A stretch of DNA of 64,000 nucleotides from GWB2-37-7 sp942492835 (lineage in GTDB: Bacteria > Bacillota > Clostridia > Lutisporales > Lutisporaceae), in assembly GCA_942492835.1 (NCBI GenBank), contig OW818645.1, positions 372,001 to 436,000 of the forward strand. The letters run 5' to 3'. The position numbers and the translations under genes were made by a program. Below are positions 55,008 to 63,715 of the stretch, one piece after another (the first letter of the stretch is position 1; every line of letters begins with the position of its first letter). The notes beneath the pieces were generated by a model. It did not search any database. It worked only from the letters and a program-made list of their open reading frames with translations, and was not told the origin of the DNA.

Positions 55008-57647
55008 CTACTTTATTTGTCCTTGCAATATACCTTCTACCAGTGACAAAGCTTCATTAAGCTTGCTTGCATCCTTGATACCGCCTTGTGCCATATCAGG
55101 TCTACCGCCACCGCTTCCGCCGGTTAGCTTTGCAACTTCCTTAATAATATTCCCTGCATGTGCACCCTTTGATACCGCTTGCTTAGATGCCATACCAACT
55201 ATTGAAAGCTTATCACCATCTATAGTTGTCAGTATAGCAACGCTGCTTTCATACTTATCACGCAGCTTGTCGCCTATGTCTCTCAAATCATCTATGCTCA
55301 TACCTTCAAAGCTATAAACGATGCATTTTACACCCTTTACATCCTTTGCCTTTGCTATTACTTCATCTAATGCGCCAGCTGCCAGCTTTGATTTAAGTAT
55401 AGCCAGCTCTTTCTCTGTTTCCTTAAGCTGTAACATTATAGCATCTATTTTCTTTGGACATTCCTTTGGGAAAGTCTTTAACTTTTCGCTTATTTCCTTT
55501 ACAAGCTTTTCTTCATCCTTCATGTACTCATAAGCTTTCTCACCTGTGATAGCTTCAATTCTTCTTACACCTGCTGCTATACCGTTTTCACTTGCAATCT
55601 TGAAAATACCTGCTTGGCTTGTATTAGCAAGGTGTGTACCTCCACATAGCTCAGTACTGTAGTCCCCCATCCTTACAACTCTTACAACTTCACCGTACTT
55701 TTCTCCAAACAGTGCCATAGCACCCATTTGCTTTGCTTCTGCAATATTAGTTTCTTTTATAGATATATCCAGGCTAGCTAAGATAGACTCATTTACCTTT
55801 CTTTCTACTATTTCAAGCTCTTCCTCTGTCATTGCCTTAAAGTGAGAGAAGTCAAATCTTAGTCTATCAGGTGTTACTAAAGAGCCTGACTGCTCTACAT
55901 GAGTTCCCAATACTTCTCTTAGTGCTTTTTGAAGCAAGTGAGTTGTCGAGTGGTTTCTTGCTATTGCCATTCTATGTCCAAGGTTTATCTCTGCTTTGCA
56001 GCTGTCACCAACTTTAACCTCACCTTTTACAACCTTGCATACATGAGCAAATCTACCCCCTGCAACCTTTTTACAGTCCACTACCTCCAGCTCAAACTTA
56101 TCACATAGTATTTTCCCTATATCCCCTACCTGTCCACCACTTTCTGCATAGAACGGTGTCGTATCAAGTATTACACTTATCTCTTCTCCAGCCTTTGCTA
56201 CTTGGACTATTTCATTATTTGTCATAATAGCAAGAACCTTGCTATCAGCTGTATAGCTCTCATAACCAACAAACTTCGTAGTTATTGACTTATCAAGCTT
56301 GGAATATATATCTTCCTTCCATGCCTCTGCGCTGGTATCCAGTCTGCCTGATCTTGCTCTTTCTCTTTGAGCAAGCATTTCCTTGTTAAAAGATTCCTCA
56401 TCTACCTTAAAGCCCTCTTCTTCCAGTACATCCTTTGTCAAATCCAGAGGAAAGCCGTAGGTATCATATAGTTCAAAGGCTTTTGGACCTGTAAGTGTAT
56501 TTCCTTTTTCATTTTTAAGCTCATCAATATAGCCCTGTAAAATATTAAGACCCTTATCAAGTGTTTCGTTGAAGCGACTCTCTTCAACATCAATTACATT
56601 TAATACATAATCCTGCTTTTCAACCAATTCAGGGTAAGCATTACCACTGACTTCTATGACCTTCTTAGCCATCTTTGTAAGGAATGTTCCCTCTATACCC
56701 AGAAGCTTTCCATGTCTTGCTGCTCTTCTAAGAAGTCTTCTAAGAACATAACCTCTTCCTTCATTGCTTGGAAGTATTCCATCAGAAGTCATAAATGTAA
56801 CACTTCTAATATGATCTGTAATTACTCTTATTGATAAATCTGTTTTTGGGTTTTTACCATATTCCACTTTTGCCAAGCTGCAAACATAATCAAGAATAAA
56901 TTTGATAGTATCTACTTGAAATATATTATCTACATCTTGCATAATTGCTGCTATTCTCTCAAGTCCCATACCTGTATCTATGTTTGGTTTAGCAAGTAGA
57001 TTATAGTTTCCTGCCTCATCCTTGTCAAACTGAGTGAATACCAAATTCCAAAATTCTATGTATCTATCGCACTCACAGCCTACCTTGCAGTCAGGCTTGC
57101 CACAGCCTCTCTCAGGTCCTCTGTCAAAGTAAATTTCAGAGCTAGGTCCACATGGTCCAAGTCCTATTTCCCAGAAGTTGTCTTCTTTGCCCATACGTAC
57201 TATTCTATCAGCCGATAAACCTATATCCTTGTTCCATATCTCATAAGCTTCATCATCTTCAAGATACACACTAACCCATAATTTGTCCTCTGGAAGCTCA
57301 ACTACCTTTGTACAGAATTCCCATGCCCAAGCAATAGCTTCCTTCTTAAAATAGTCGCCAAAGGAGAAGTTGCCCAACATCTCAAAGAATGTACCATGTC
57401 TCGCTGTTTTACCTACGTTCTCTATATCAGGTGTTCTTATACACTTTTGACAGGATGTCGCTCTTGAGCTTGGAGGAGTCTCTTGTCCAGAGAAATATGC
57501 CTTTAGCGGTGCCATACCAGAGTTTATGATTAGTATACTTTTGTCTCCCTGTGGAACCAGAGATGCGCTTTTCATTCTTATATGTTCCTTGCTCTCATAG
57601 AAGCTTAAAAACTTTTCACGCAATTCGTTTAGTCCAGTTTTCTTCAT
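55008..57647 (-). CDS. alaS: Alanyl-tRNA synthetase
   Basis: 879 residues from the ATG at 57647 behind GGAGG; the 28-codon upstream extension lies inside the leader and is rejected. The class II catalytic core includes INSGMAPLKAYF, RHGTFFEMLGNFSFGDYF and NEGRGYVLRRLLRRAARHG. The editing domain has the zinc ligands RNHSTTH and later CGGTHLANTSQAG. The C-Ala domain ends with GGSGGGRPDMAQGG. It charges tRNA-Ala with alanine and clears mischarged Ser and Gly. Expression is controlled by the T-box leader immediately upstream. Confidence 0.98.
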   Translation of the reverse strand: MKKTGLNELREKFLSFYESKEHIRMKSASLVPQGDKSILIINSGMAPLKAYFSGQETPPSSRATSCQKCIRTPDIENVGKTARHGTFFEMLGNFSFGDYFKKEAIAWAWEFCTKVVELPEDKLWVSVYLEDDEAYEIWNKDIGLSADRIVRMGKEDNFWEIGLGPCGPSSEIYFDRGPERGCGKPDCKVGCECDRYIEFWNLVFTQFDKDEAGNYNLLAKPNIDTGMGLERIAAIMQDVDNIFQVDTIKFILDYVCSLAKVEYGKNPKTDLSIRVITDHIRSVTFMTSDGILPSNEGRGYVLRRLLRRAARHGKLLGIEGTFLTKMAKKVIEVSGNAYPELVEKQDYVLNVIDVEESRFNETLDKGLNILQGYIDELKNEKGNTLTGPKAFELYDTYGFPLDLTKDVLEEEGFKVDEESFNKEMLAQRERARSGRLDTSAEAWKEDIYSKLDKSITTKFVGYESYTADSKVLAIMTNNEIVQVAKAGEEISVILDTTPFYAESGGQVGDIGKILCDKFELEVVDCKKVAGGRFAHVCKVVKGEVKVGDSCKAEINLGHRMAIARNHSTTHLLQKALREVLGTHVEQSGSLVTPDRLRFDFSHFKAMTEEELEIVERKVNESILASLDISIKETNIAEAKQMGAMALFGEKYGEVVRVVRMGDYSTELCGGTHLANTSQAGIFKIASENGIAAGVRRIEAITGEKAYEYMKDEEKLVKEISEKLKTFPKECPKKIDAIMLQLKETEKELAILKSKLAAGALDEVIAKAKDVKGVKCIVYSFEGMSIDDLRDIGDKLRDKYESSVAILTTIDGDKLSIVGMASKQAVSKGAHAGNIIKEVAKLTGGSGGGRPDMAQGGIKDASKLNEALSLVEGILQGQIK

Positions 57648-57663
57648 TTTATTTTCCTCCTTT

Positions 57664-57915
57664 AGTTTATAAATAAAAATAAAAAAACCCCTCATCCCAA
57701 AATAGGGACGAAGAGTATTTCGCGGTACCACCCTAGTTGCCTCTCGGCCACTCAGTATGCAGGATAACGGCTGCTCCGTCTTTTAGAGGCTCCACAGTAG
57801 CTTCAGCTTTCTATCCAAGGGCTTTCACCAGCCACCCTCTCTCTGAAGGAATTGATAAGCTTACTTTTCTGTATCATCGCTTTATATCAATTTTATTCGA
57901 TTATATAGCACAATA
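57664..57915 (-). promoter_or_regulatory. T-box riboswitch leader of alaS, Ala specifier GCT
   Basis: On the minus strand the leader carries the T-box sequence AGGGTGGTACCGCG (57722-57735), the stem I elements GCGATGATACAGAAAAGTA and AGAGAGGGTGG..., and a terminator CTCTTCGTCCC-loop-GGGATGAGGGG with a T7 run (about 57684-57718). In the expected specifier region GCTGAAGCTACTGTGG the codon GCT (57799-57801) is an alanine codon, in agreement with alaS. Uncharged tRNA-Ala should stabilise the antiterminator and raise expression. Confidence 0.93.
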
Positions 57916-58039
57916 TATTTTTTGTCAATATATCAACAATTATACATTGCGAATCTGCTAAAAAATCATTCAAACACATTTACATTATATGATCGTTATG
58001 GTATTATATACCTATAATAAATTAATTGGAGGGATTCTA

Positions 58040-58357
58040 ATGAAAAAGTCTATTTTAGTACTTCTCCTAATTGTTAGTATTTTTAGTTCCTTTATGGTTG
58101 TCAATGCGAATATTCCACCAGATAATGGATGTCCAGAATGTGGTTCACTAGACATTTCTGGGTGGGGGTATTCATATAGCCAAGCTGTGGGTACAATTTC
58201 ATGCTCTCATCATATCGGATATACAGACACTATATATAACAAGTATAGTTACAGTGTTACCAGTTGTAACCAATGTGGTTACTCTGAATATACTGAGCCT
58301 GTTATAACTGCTACTTACACAGTATGCGGATATGATGGATCAACATATTACCAATAA
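58040..58357 (+). CDS. Small secreted Cys-rich protein, zinc-ribbon-like (paralogue 1)
   Basis: 105 residues from the ATG at 58040 behind GGAGGG; an in-frame ATG 51 bases earlier has no site. The signal peptide (ILVLLLIVSIFSSFMVV) is followed by a short mature domain with CPECG, CSHHIGYTDT, CNQCGYSEY and VCGYDGSTYYQ at the end. The two CxxCG-type pairs suggest a zinc ribbon outside the cell or disulfides. It shares its signal peptide, the CSHH-GY-DT-YN block and the CGYDGS-YYQ end with the protein at 60383-60688. The function is unknown. Confidence 0.8.
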   Translation: MKKSILVLLLIVSIFSSFMVVNANIPPDNGCPECGSLDISGWGYSYSQAVGTISCSHHIGYTDTIYNKYSYSVTSCNQCGYSEYTEPVITATYTVCGYDGSTYYQ

Positions 58358-58392
58358 ATCTCACAATAAACAGATAAAAAACAAAAATGTTG

Positions 58393-58426
58393 GTAGGTGC
58401 TATTAATTTAGCACCTACTCTTTTAT
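58393..58426 (+). terminator. Terminator after the first Cys-rich gene
   Basis: GTAGGTGCT / AGCACCTAC pair over nine bases around an AT loop and are followed by TCTTTTATT, 35 bases after the stop. Confidence 0.8.
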
Positions 58427-58468
58427 TAAGCCGTTATTTCGCAATTTCCATGTTAAAATATATTATCT

Positions 58469-59143
58469 TTAAATTATACTAAACAATTTCATACCTATGA
58501 TTATTATGGCACTATCTGCCAAGATGTGCACAAGCCATGAGTTTATAAAGTTCTCGGCCTTGGTATCTAGCCAGTCAAAAATAATACCTACACTTATCAA
58601 TCCAAAAAGGACTAGCCCTATGAGAAGTGGATTAAACCATGTCTTAAAAATTGCTATGTGATACACACCAAACAATACTGATGAATAAATATATGCTAAT
58701 TTTTTAAAGCCCTGATTATATAGATTAAGGAATATGAATCCCCTGAAAAAAAACTCTTCTAAAAAAGAATTACAAAAGGTTATATAAAGTCCAACAAATA
58801 TAAAGTTTGCAGAAGTGACTTTAGACTTAGTCTGTAGCTCTTGTACAATGCCATTGAAATCTATATATCCTCCAAATATAAAATATGCAGCTATTATTAT
58901 TGCGAAGGATGCAGCACCAAGAATTAATCCAAGTTTAAATGTAGATGTTTCAAACCTTCTGAGATTTAAGGCATCTTTAACACTGGATTTTTTCATTAGT
59001 TTAATATGTACAAATGGTATGATTGTAAATAATATCAACTTTACAGCAGTTTTAGTTATATAATCAACAGCAAGAACCTGCTCGGCTAAATACAATATTA
59101 TGCAAGCTGCAAGAGAAACTACAATTATATATGCTTTTTTCAA
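58469..59143 (-). CDS. CPBP-family intramembrane metalloprotease
   Basis: 224 residues from a TTG behind GGAGGAGAT, with six or seven hydrophobic segments. The family motifs are in order: FLEEFFFRGFIF (EExxxR, near residue 130), FGVYHIAIF (FxxxH) and WLVHILADSA (HxxxD/N). These residues build the metal site of Rce1-like membrane proteases, some of which act in bacteriocin immunity. It stands alone between a Cys-rich secreted protein gene and the broken dppA. The substrate is unknown. Confidence 0.9.
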   Translation of the reverse strand: MKKAYIIVVSLAACIILYLAEQVLAVDYITKTAVKLILFTIIPFVHIKLMKKSSVKDALNLRRFETSTFKLGLILGAASFAIIIAAYFIFGGYIDFNGIVQELQTKSKVTSANFIFVGLYITFCNSFLEEFFFRGFIFLNLYNQGFKKLAYIYSSVLFGVYHIAIFKTWFNPLLIGLVLFGLISVGIIFDWLDTKAENFINSWLVHILADSAIIIIGMKLFSII

Positions 59144-59252
59144 AAGCTATCTCCTCCATCCATTATGCTCTTAATATTTATCCCTATGTAAGTGTCATGG
59201 TAGACATACCAGTTGCTCCATGAATCAGTGCGCTCATGGATAGAGAGTTTTC

Positions 59253-60056
59253 TTACACAACAAAATTCAGCATTCTTAAAACTTCAAAATATTCCTTTGT
59301 TTCAAATACCAAATCGACTGAGCTTGTCTTTTTCATCCCAGGATAAAATGATGCTTTATAAGCTTTAGTATGTTCTATGAATCCTAACTCTACTTTAAAT
59401 TCATTAGGCAAATCTATTTTGCATCTATTTATATCACATTTTAGACTATCCTCAACCTCATGAACTATTTGTTTATATACCAAGTTCGGATGATTGCTGA
59501 TAACAGAATTACCTATTCCTTTACCTACCTTAACTGTTTTTATATTTTCATTTATTGCTTTTATGCTTTCACAAATCCCTTCATCTCCACTTACAAAAAC
59601 AACGGGAACATCAACTAGTGAAGCTGTATATGCATTTATTAAGAACTCACTTGCATATTCCCCATTAATCTTTATATAGGATAAATCTGTTTCTAAAGTA
59701 TGTGCTAATGGGCTTTTATCCGAACCTGCAAAAGAATGATAACCAATCATTAAAACAGCATCAAATGTACTATCTAGCTCTTGCATCATAGAAAACGGGT
59801 GACCAATAAATGATCGAATCAATTTAACATTCTCAGGCAAATTAGAAAAATCAAGATTTCTCCCAACTCCATGTGCATCCTTTATCCATATTTCTTTGGC
59901 ATTTAATATGTTTGCACCTTCACATGCTGCTTGAACCTCTCTCATCATCTCATTACTAAATGTTGGATAATCAGACTTCCATCTAGTTGCTTCATCTCAA
60001 TGCACAATTCCTGCTATACCCTCAATATCAGCACTTATATATATTTTCATCGCCAT
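59253..60056 (-). pseudogene. M55-family D-aminopeptidase (DppA-like), interrupted by an in-frame TGA
   Basis: The full-length frame starts at an ATG at 60056 (GAGGGG before it) with MAMKIYISADIEG, including the metal-binding Asp and Glu, but reads GIVH-TGA-DEATRWKSD, where related proteins have Trp (HWDEAT). The TGA is at 59997-59999. The frame then continues intact for 248 codons with IKDAHGVGRN, IGYHSFAGSD and VSGDEG. One G-to-A change from TGG explains the stop. The downstream ATGs would give a protein without the first metal ligands. Zinc D-aminopeptidases trim D-Ala peptides; this copy is probably inactive unless the stop is read through or is a sequencing error. Confidence 0.85.
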
Positions 60057-60091
60057 CAATCCCCTCTTCTCTCTATTCTCTCGCCATAAAA

Positions 60092-60137
60092 ACACTCCAA
60101 ATGGTAATTTATATGATTATTTTACCATTTGAGGTGT
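60092..60137. repeat. Inverted repeat upstream of dppA-like gene
   Basis: ACACTCCAAATGGTAA (60092-60107) and TTACCATTTGAGGTGT (60122-60137) pair at 14 of 16 positions around a 14-base AT loop. There is no T run on either side, so a regulator-binding site or a small mobile remnant is more likely than a terminator. Confidence 0.5.
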
Positions 60138-60244
60138 ACTGTTACAATAACCTAAAGACCTTTTCTTGCCTCCTATATATAGTGACCTTGCTACTTTTCA
60201 AGATCTAAATCCAGTGCATATCATGCATATAAATGATGCCACAA

Positions 60245-60297
60245 CGACAGATAGACTATTATATGAAAACATTTCACAAATAACTGCCTATCTGTCG
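60245..60297. repeat. Inverted repeat upstream of the second Cys-rich gene
   Basis: CGACAGATAG (60245-60254) and CTATCTGTCG (60288-60297) are perfect 10-base arms around 33 AT-rich bases, about 90 bases before the start at 60383. It may be an operator. Confidence 0.45.
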
Positions 60298-60382
60298 AAC
60301 TTTATACCTTACTACATTTATTGTTAAAATATAATTAATATGGTACCATGTTACTATAATAATATAAATTGGAGGGATTTTA

Positions 60383-60688
60383 ATGAAAAAATTTATTTTG
60401 GTACTACTCCTGATTGTTAGTATTTTTAGTTCCTTTATGGTTGTCAGTGCGTTTAGCGCATGTCCACAATGTGGTGGGTTGGAGCAATATAAGATTTGTC
60501 ATACACTTACCTCAAATGGATACACAATTTCTTGTTCTCATCATCCTGGATATTTAGATACTGTATACAATGAATATCGTATTGTTGGTACTGGTTGTAG
60601 TACCTGTGGTTATGAAGAATGTAATGATCCTGAGCTAACTGGGACTTACATAGTATGTGGCTATGATGGATCAATATATTACCAATAA
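60383..60688 (+). CDS. Small secreted Cys-rich protein, zinc-ribbon-like (paralogue 2)
   Basis: 101 residues from an ATG behind GGAGGG. The signal peptide (ILVLLLIVSIFSSFMVV) is the same as in the protein at 58040. The mature part has CPQCGG, CSHHPGYLDT, CSTCGYEE and VCGYDGSIYYQ. The spacing of the Cys pairs is kept while the residues between them differ, as expected for a metal- or disulfide-held domain under selection. It is a paralogue separated by two unrelated genes. The role is unknown; a terminator follows. Confidence 0.8.
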   Translation: MKKFILVLLLIVSIFSSFMVVSAFSACPQCGGLEQYKICHTLTSNGYTISCSHHPGYLDTVYNEYRIVGTGCSTCGYEECNDPELTGTYIVCGYDGSIYYQ

Positions 60689-60700
60689 TCTCAATTGCAT

Positions 60701-60740
60701 AAAAGCTGCCAGGATGTTAATCCTGGCAGCTTTTATTTTT
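60701..60740. terminator. Terminator between Cys-rich gene and AI-2E permease gene
   Basis: AAAAGCTGCCAGGA pairs perfectly with TCCTGGCAGCTTTT around six bases, followed by TATTTTT on the plus strand. It can end both converging genes. Confidence 0.9.
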
Positions 60741-60792
60741 AACCTTGCAACTTGTACTTTTTCTTTTTGTAATAAAAGAAAGCAGCCCTACC

Positions 60793-61848
60793 TCAAACCT
60801 CATGCTTCACATACCTCAGTAAATGCCTCATAGTCAACTTTATCGCCACCATCACTGGTACTGCAAGTATCATTCCTGCTATTCCCATCACCTTGCCACC
60901 TACAATAAGTGATAAAATTACATATACGGGATGAACCCCTACACTTTCCCCTATAATTTTGGGAGTCAGTATACCACTTTCTATCTGCTGTATCAATAAG
61001 AAGGCGGCTGCTGCATATATAGCTTTTGTAGGTGAATCAATCAATGCAAAAAATACAGTAGGGACAATGCCTATTATAGGTCCAAAGTATGGAATTATGT
61101 TAGATATTCCAGCAAAAAGTCCTAGGAAAACTGAATACTTTACTTTGATAATAGTTAACACAATAGTAGTCATTATGCCTACAAAAGCAGCAATAATTAT
61201 TTGACCTCTGATAAATCTTCCAAAAGCATTATCAATATCTCTAAAAAGCAAAATCACCTTATTTCTGTGTTTTTTTGGCAATAGAAGCATTGCTTGCTTT
61301 TTAAAATATCCTGCATCCTTTAGTAAATAAAATACTATTACAGGTACGAGTATTATATCTAATATTTTAGAAAATCTCATTATTACAGAATCCAATGTGG
61401 TCTGAAGAGAAACAATAATAATATCTTGAGCAGCATAAATATTTTCGTCAATTATGTCCTTTATACCCTGAGGAAGATTACTATTTATATAACCATCCTG
61501 AAAACCCTTTAGCATTGTTTGGAATTGTATCGCATATTGAGGAAGATTTTCTAGCAGTACTTTAATATCCTTCATTAGTTTCGGAACTAATATTAAAGAA
61601 AATAGAAGAATTAATGCAATAAATATAACATATACAAAAATGACGCTATAGATTCGACGCAATCCTTTTCTCTCAAACATTTCTACTATAGGATTAAGTA
61701 AATATGCAAGCACAATTGCACTTAAAAAGGGCTTAAGTATTGAGCTAATAGTCAGCCTGTATCTATAAATTATGTACACAGTTGTTATAAGTAAAATATA
61801 GTAAAAAAACTTTGTCTTATTGAATTTCAAATTTTGAACCTGATTCAT
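60793..61848 (-). CDS. AI-2E family transporter
   Basis: 351 residues from the ATG at 61848, eight bases after AAGGG (an ATG at 61854 and a GTG at 61857 are alternatives). Seven or eight hydrophobic segments carry the family's features: an N-terminal pair of segments (about 12-55) with PFLSAIVLAYLLNP, a long soluble stretch (about 90-150), GIMTTIVLTIIK, and the conserved IIPYFGPIIGIVP near residue 245, with KIIGESVGVHPVYV later. The family covers efflux pumps and Na+/H+ antiporters as well as TqsA, so the substrate is open. It lies between mnmA and alaS, as often in clostridia. Confidence 0.9.
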   Translation of the reverse strand: MNQVQNLKFNKTKFFYYILLITTVYIIYRYRLTISSILKPFLSAIVLAYLLNPIVEMFERKGLRRIYSVIFVYVIFIALILLFSLILVPKLMKDIKVLLENLPQYAIQFQTMLKGFQDGYINSNLPQGIKDIIDENIYAAQDIIIVSLQTTLDSVIMRFSKILDIILVPVIVFYLLKDAGYFKKQAMLLLPKKHRNKVILLFRDIDNAFGRFIRGQIIIAAFVGIMTTIVLTIIKVKYSVFLGLFAGISNIIPYFGPIIGIVPTVFFALIDSPTKAIYAAAAFLLIQQIESGILTPKIIGESVGVHPVYVILSLIVGGKVMGIAGMILAVPVMVAIKLTMRHLLRYVKHEV

Positions 61849-61867
61849 ACTCATCACCCTTAATGCA

Positions 61868-61906
61868 CATAAATCAAATCATCATATCAGACGATTTGAT
61901 TTATGC
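61868..61906. other. Hairpin upstream of the AI-2E transporter gene
   Basis: CATAAATCAAATC / GATTTGATTTATG form a 13-bp stem around 12 bases. T6 follows on the plus strand, where no gene ends. On the minus strand it would lie between the Asn-rich gene and the transporter start. It may be an attenuator or transcript-end stabiliser. Confidence 0.5.
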
Positions 61907-61956
61907 TTTTTTATCTAGTTTATGATACTAGATCTAATATTAAATTATGCTCAAAA

Positions 61957-62202
61957 CTATCTTAATATATCAGTTATTATTATATCGCTTCCATGTGGTT
62001 TCGAGTTATCATTTTGTGTATTAGTTTGATTACACATGCTTTGATTGCTCATATCTTGATTGTTCATGTTTTGGTTGTTCATGTTTTGGTTGTTCATGTT
62101 TTGGTTGCTTGCGTTCTGATTGTTTGTATTTTGGTTGTTCATCATCATAGCCGCAGCCATTCCAAGCATACTACCAACTACTAATCCTCTTGTCAATTTC
62201 AA
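61957..62202 (-). CDS. Small Asn/Gln-rich repeat protein
   Basis: 81 residues from a TTG behind GGGGTGAT. A hydrophobic start (GLVVGSMLGMAAAMMM) resembles the membrane-facing end of YtxH-like proteins. Residues 22-60 are a five-residue repeat of type NMNNQ, encoded by a 15-bp tandem DNA repeat. The end is polar (PHGSDIIITDILR). Surface or membrane attachment is possible. The number of units may vary between strains by slippage. The function is unknown. Confidence 0.65.
   Translation of the reverse strand: MKLTRGLVVGSMLGMAAAMMMNNQNTNNQNASNQNMNNQNMNNQNMNNQDMSNQSMCNQTNTQNDNSKPHGSDIIITDILR
62041..62145 (-). repeat. 15-bp tandem repeat inside the Asn-rich gene
   Basis: Seven 15-base units of the form TTGGTTGTTCATGTT (plus-strand reading). 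The third and fourth units are identical and the outer ones are diverged. Because 15 is a multiple of three, gain or loss of a unit keeps the frame. Confidence 0.85.
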
Positions 62203-62278
62203 TTATATCACCCCTTCTTTTTTCTTATTTTTTGAACTTTATCAATAAAATAACCCTAACAAAATATGTAATAGAATA

Positions 62279-62767
62279 TTAGTTTATCCTGTTACATACT
62301 GTTATTCCATTACTACTAATATTATCTTTTAGGGTGCCACTAATATTAATAATTCTTCTACCGTTTATAAAATCATCCAAATAACCCTCAGAAAGCTCAT
62401 AACCACTTATTGCACCAGTTAACAGGTTTATATATATATCAGTTAAAACACCATAAAAATCGTCTGTATTGCTCTTTACATCCTTTTTTAATATATCCTC
62501 AAGCTGTAGGTAGCTTACTATCTCACTATGTTTAACCTTCTTTATACAATTTTCATCGGATATAATAACTCCGTTCATATCAATGGATATTATTCTTTCA
62601 TAGGGGATTGTTTTACAATATTTTTTTATTGTTCCTTCCTTGCAAACTATAGCAACAAGCTTATTTTTATTACCATCTAACAATACTGATTTTACTGTAT
62701 ATTTTGTATTATCTTCACTAAGAATTGTTTTAATTGGTAAATCCAACAAATCACTAATCCGAAACAA
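62279..62767 (-). CDS. PRC-barrel domain protein
   Basis: 162 residues from a TTG behind AAAGGGGGG. It has two PRC-barrel-like halves: MFRISDLLDLPI with KYTVKSVLLDGNKNKLVAIV at the start, and FYGVLTDIYINLLTGAISGYELSEG in the second half. PRC-barrel proteins of this kind are found beside mnmA and alaS in clostridia and may bind RNA or membranes; no function is firm. The gene is separated from the neighbours by terminator-like hairpins and appears monocistronic. Confidence 0.8.
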   Translation of the reverse strand: MFRISDLLDLPIKTILSEDNTKYTVKSVLLDGNKNKLVAIVCKEGTIKKYCKTIPYERIISIDMNGVIISDENCIKKVKHSEIVSYLQLEDILKKDVKSNTDDFYGVLTDIYINLLTGAISGYELSEGYLDDFINGRRIINISGTLKDNISSNGITVCNRIN

Positions 62768-62877
62768 TTAAATCCCCCCTTTATATTTTCTTTTTCTATT
62801 TTTTGATATTCTAGCAGAAATAAAACTAAAAGATTTATCCAAAGACTCCTTAATTAACTGCTTTTCTCACAAAAAAC

Positions 62878-62900
62878 AAAAGACCTAAAATGGTCTCTTG
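62878..62900 (-). terminator. Terminator after the small helical protein gene
   Basis: On the minus strand AGAGACC-ATTTT-AGGTCTTTT forms a short stem followed by a T-rich run (TTTTGTTTTTTG), about 15 bases after the stop at 62915. Confidence 0.55.
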
Positions 62901-62914
62901 CTTTATAACACTAA

Positions 62915-63151
62915 TTATTGCTCATCTGAATGATGTGATGTAGTTCCTACGCTGTTATCAAATTCGTTAAAAAGCTCTCTTAACTCATGTGCTTGTTTAC
63001 CTTGTTCTTCTGCAAACTTCTTAAATACTTGTGCTACATCTTTGTTTTCTAACCTTTTTGAATACATTTCAAAATCTCTTACCATTTCCATTGAGTTTAC
63101 CCAAGCTCTTTGAAGACAGTCTCTTGCGTTCATTGAATTATTTTGTTCCAT
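62915..63151 (-). CDS. Small helical protein, ferritin-like or spore-coat-like
   Basis: 78 residues from the ATG at 63151, eight bases after GGAGGGC; the ATG at 63166 overlaps that site. It consists of two long amphipathic helices: MNARDCLQRAWVNSMEMV and DVAQVFKKFAEEQGKQAHEL, and ends in a His-rich tail. The AEEQGKQAHELRELF stretch resembles a half ferritin-like or rubrerythrin-like helix pair with Glu and His that could bind metal. I cannot name a family with certainty. Confidence 0.6.
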   Translation of the reverse strand: MEQNNSMNARDCLQRAWVNSMEMVRDFEMYSKRLENKDVAQVFKKFAEEQGKQAHELRELFNEFDNSVGTTSHHSDEQ

Positions 63152-63381
63152 ATATAAGCCCTCCATATTTCACATATATTATTTCTATTAATAATTTGTC
63201 AATTTTATCATATTTTTATGCTGTTAAATTTTTGAACAAAATAAAAGGATTTTATTTTGCATGTATTGACAAAACTGTATCTATATGCATAGACATAATA
63301 TAAAATAACATATAAAATAGTAAATGCAATCTATTTAACTTTTTATGTATTATAAAAAATATTACCAAGGGAGAGATAAGA

Positions 63382-63672
63382 TTGAATAAAAAAATTTCAT
63401 TTATTCTGGTATTATGTTTATTAATAGGATGTTTTACTCTAAATGCCTATGCGGTGACTTGTTGTAGTAATCAAGTTCTAAGATCATATACTATTCAGAC
63501 ACCTCTTTCAAGTACTACTTTTAGTGATTACTGTCCTATACATGGAAGAATTACTGTGACTCAAGTTAAATATGAAGTTCAAAAATATGTATATTGTGGA
63601 AACTGTGATTACGAAGCAGGACCTTATATTACTTATAGATACCCAAGTTATTATTCATGTGGTTGCAGGTAA
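63382..63672 (+). CDS. Small secreted Cys-rich protein (analogue of the two paralogues)
   Basis: 96 residues from a TTG behind GGGAGAG. The signal peptide (FILVLCLLIGCFTLNAYA) is cut after AYA. The mature part has TCCS, YCPIHGRI, VYCGNCDYEAG and SCGC near the end. The CPIHGRI and CGNCDY blocks resemble the CSHHxGY and CxxCGY blocks of the proteins at 58040 and 60383, so it may be a distant relative. A bidirectional terminator follows at 63716. The function is unknown. Confidence 0.75.
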   Translation: MNKKISFILVLCLLIGCFTLNAYAVTCCSNQVLRSYTIQTPLSSTTFSDYCPIHGRITVTQVKYEVQKYVYCGNCDYEAGPYITYRYPSYYSCGCR

Positions 63673-63715
63673 TAGTTATTAAAATATAGATATAATGCGT
63701 AATATAAGTTAAATA

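Larger units (their letters stand above)
60057..60382. other. Intergenic region with two inverted repeats
   Basis: About 325 bases between the broken dppA and the second Cys-rich gene. It contains two clear inverted repeats (60092-60137 and 60245-60297, listed separately) and otherwise AT-rich DNA, with GGAGGG serving the start at 60383. Confidence 0.5.

Noticed and set aside
57648..57731. Longer alaS product starting at 57731
   Set aside because: The extension lies in the T-box leader; the ATG at 57647 has a GGAGG site and fits the family start.
59253..60056. TGA recoded as Trp in this organism
   Set aside because: TGA stops end ordinary genes elsewhere in the window, so a standard code with one nonsense mutation is simpler.
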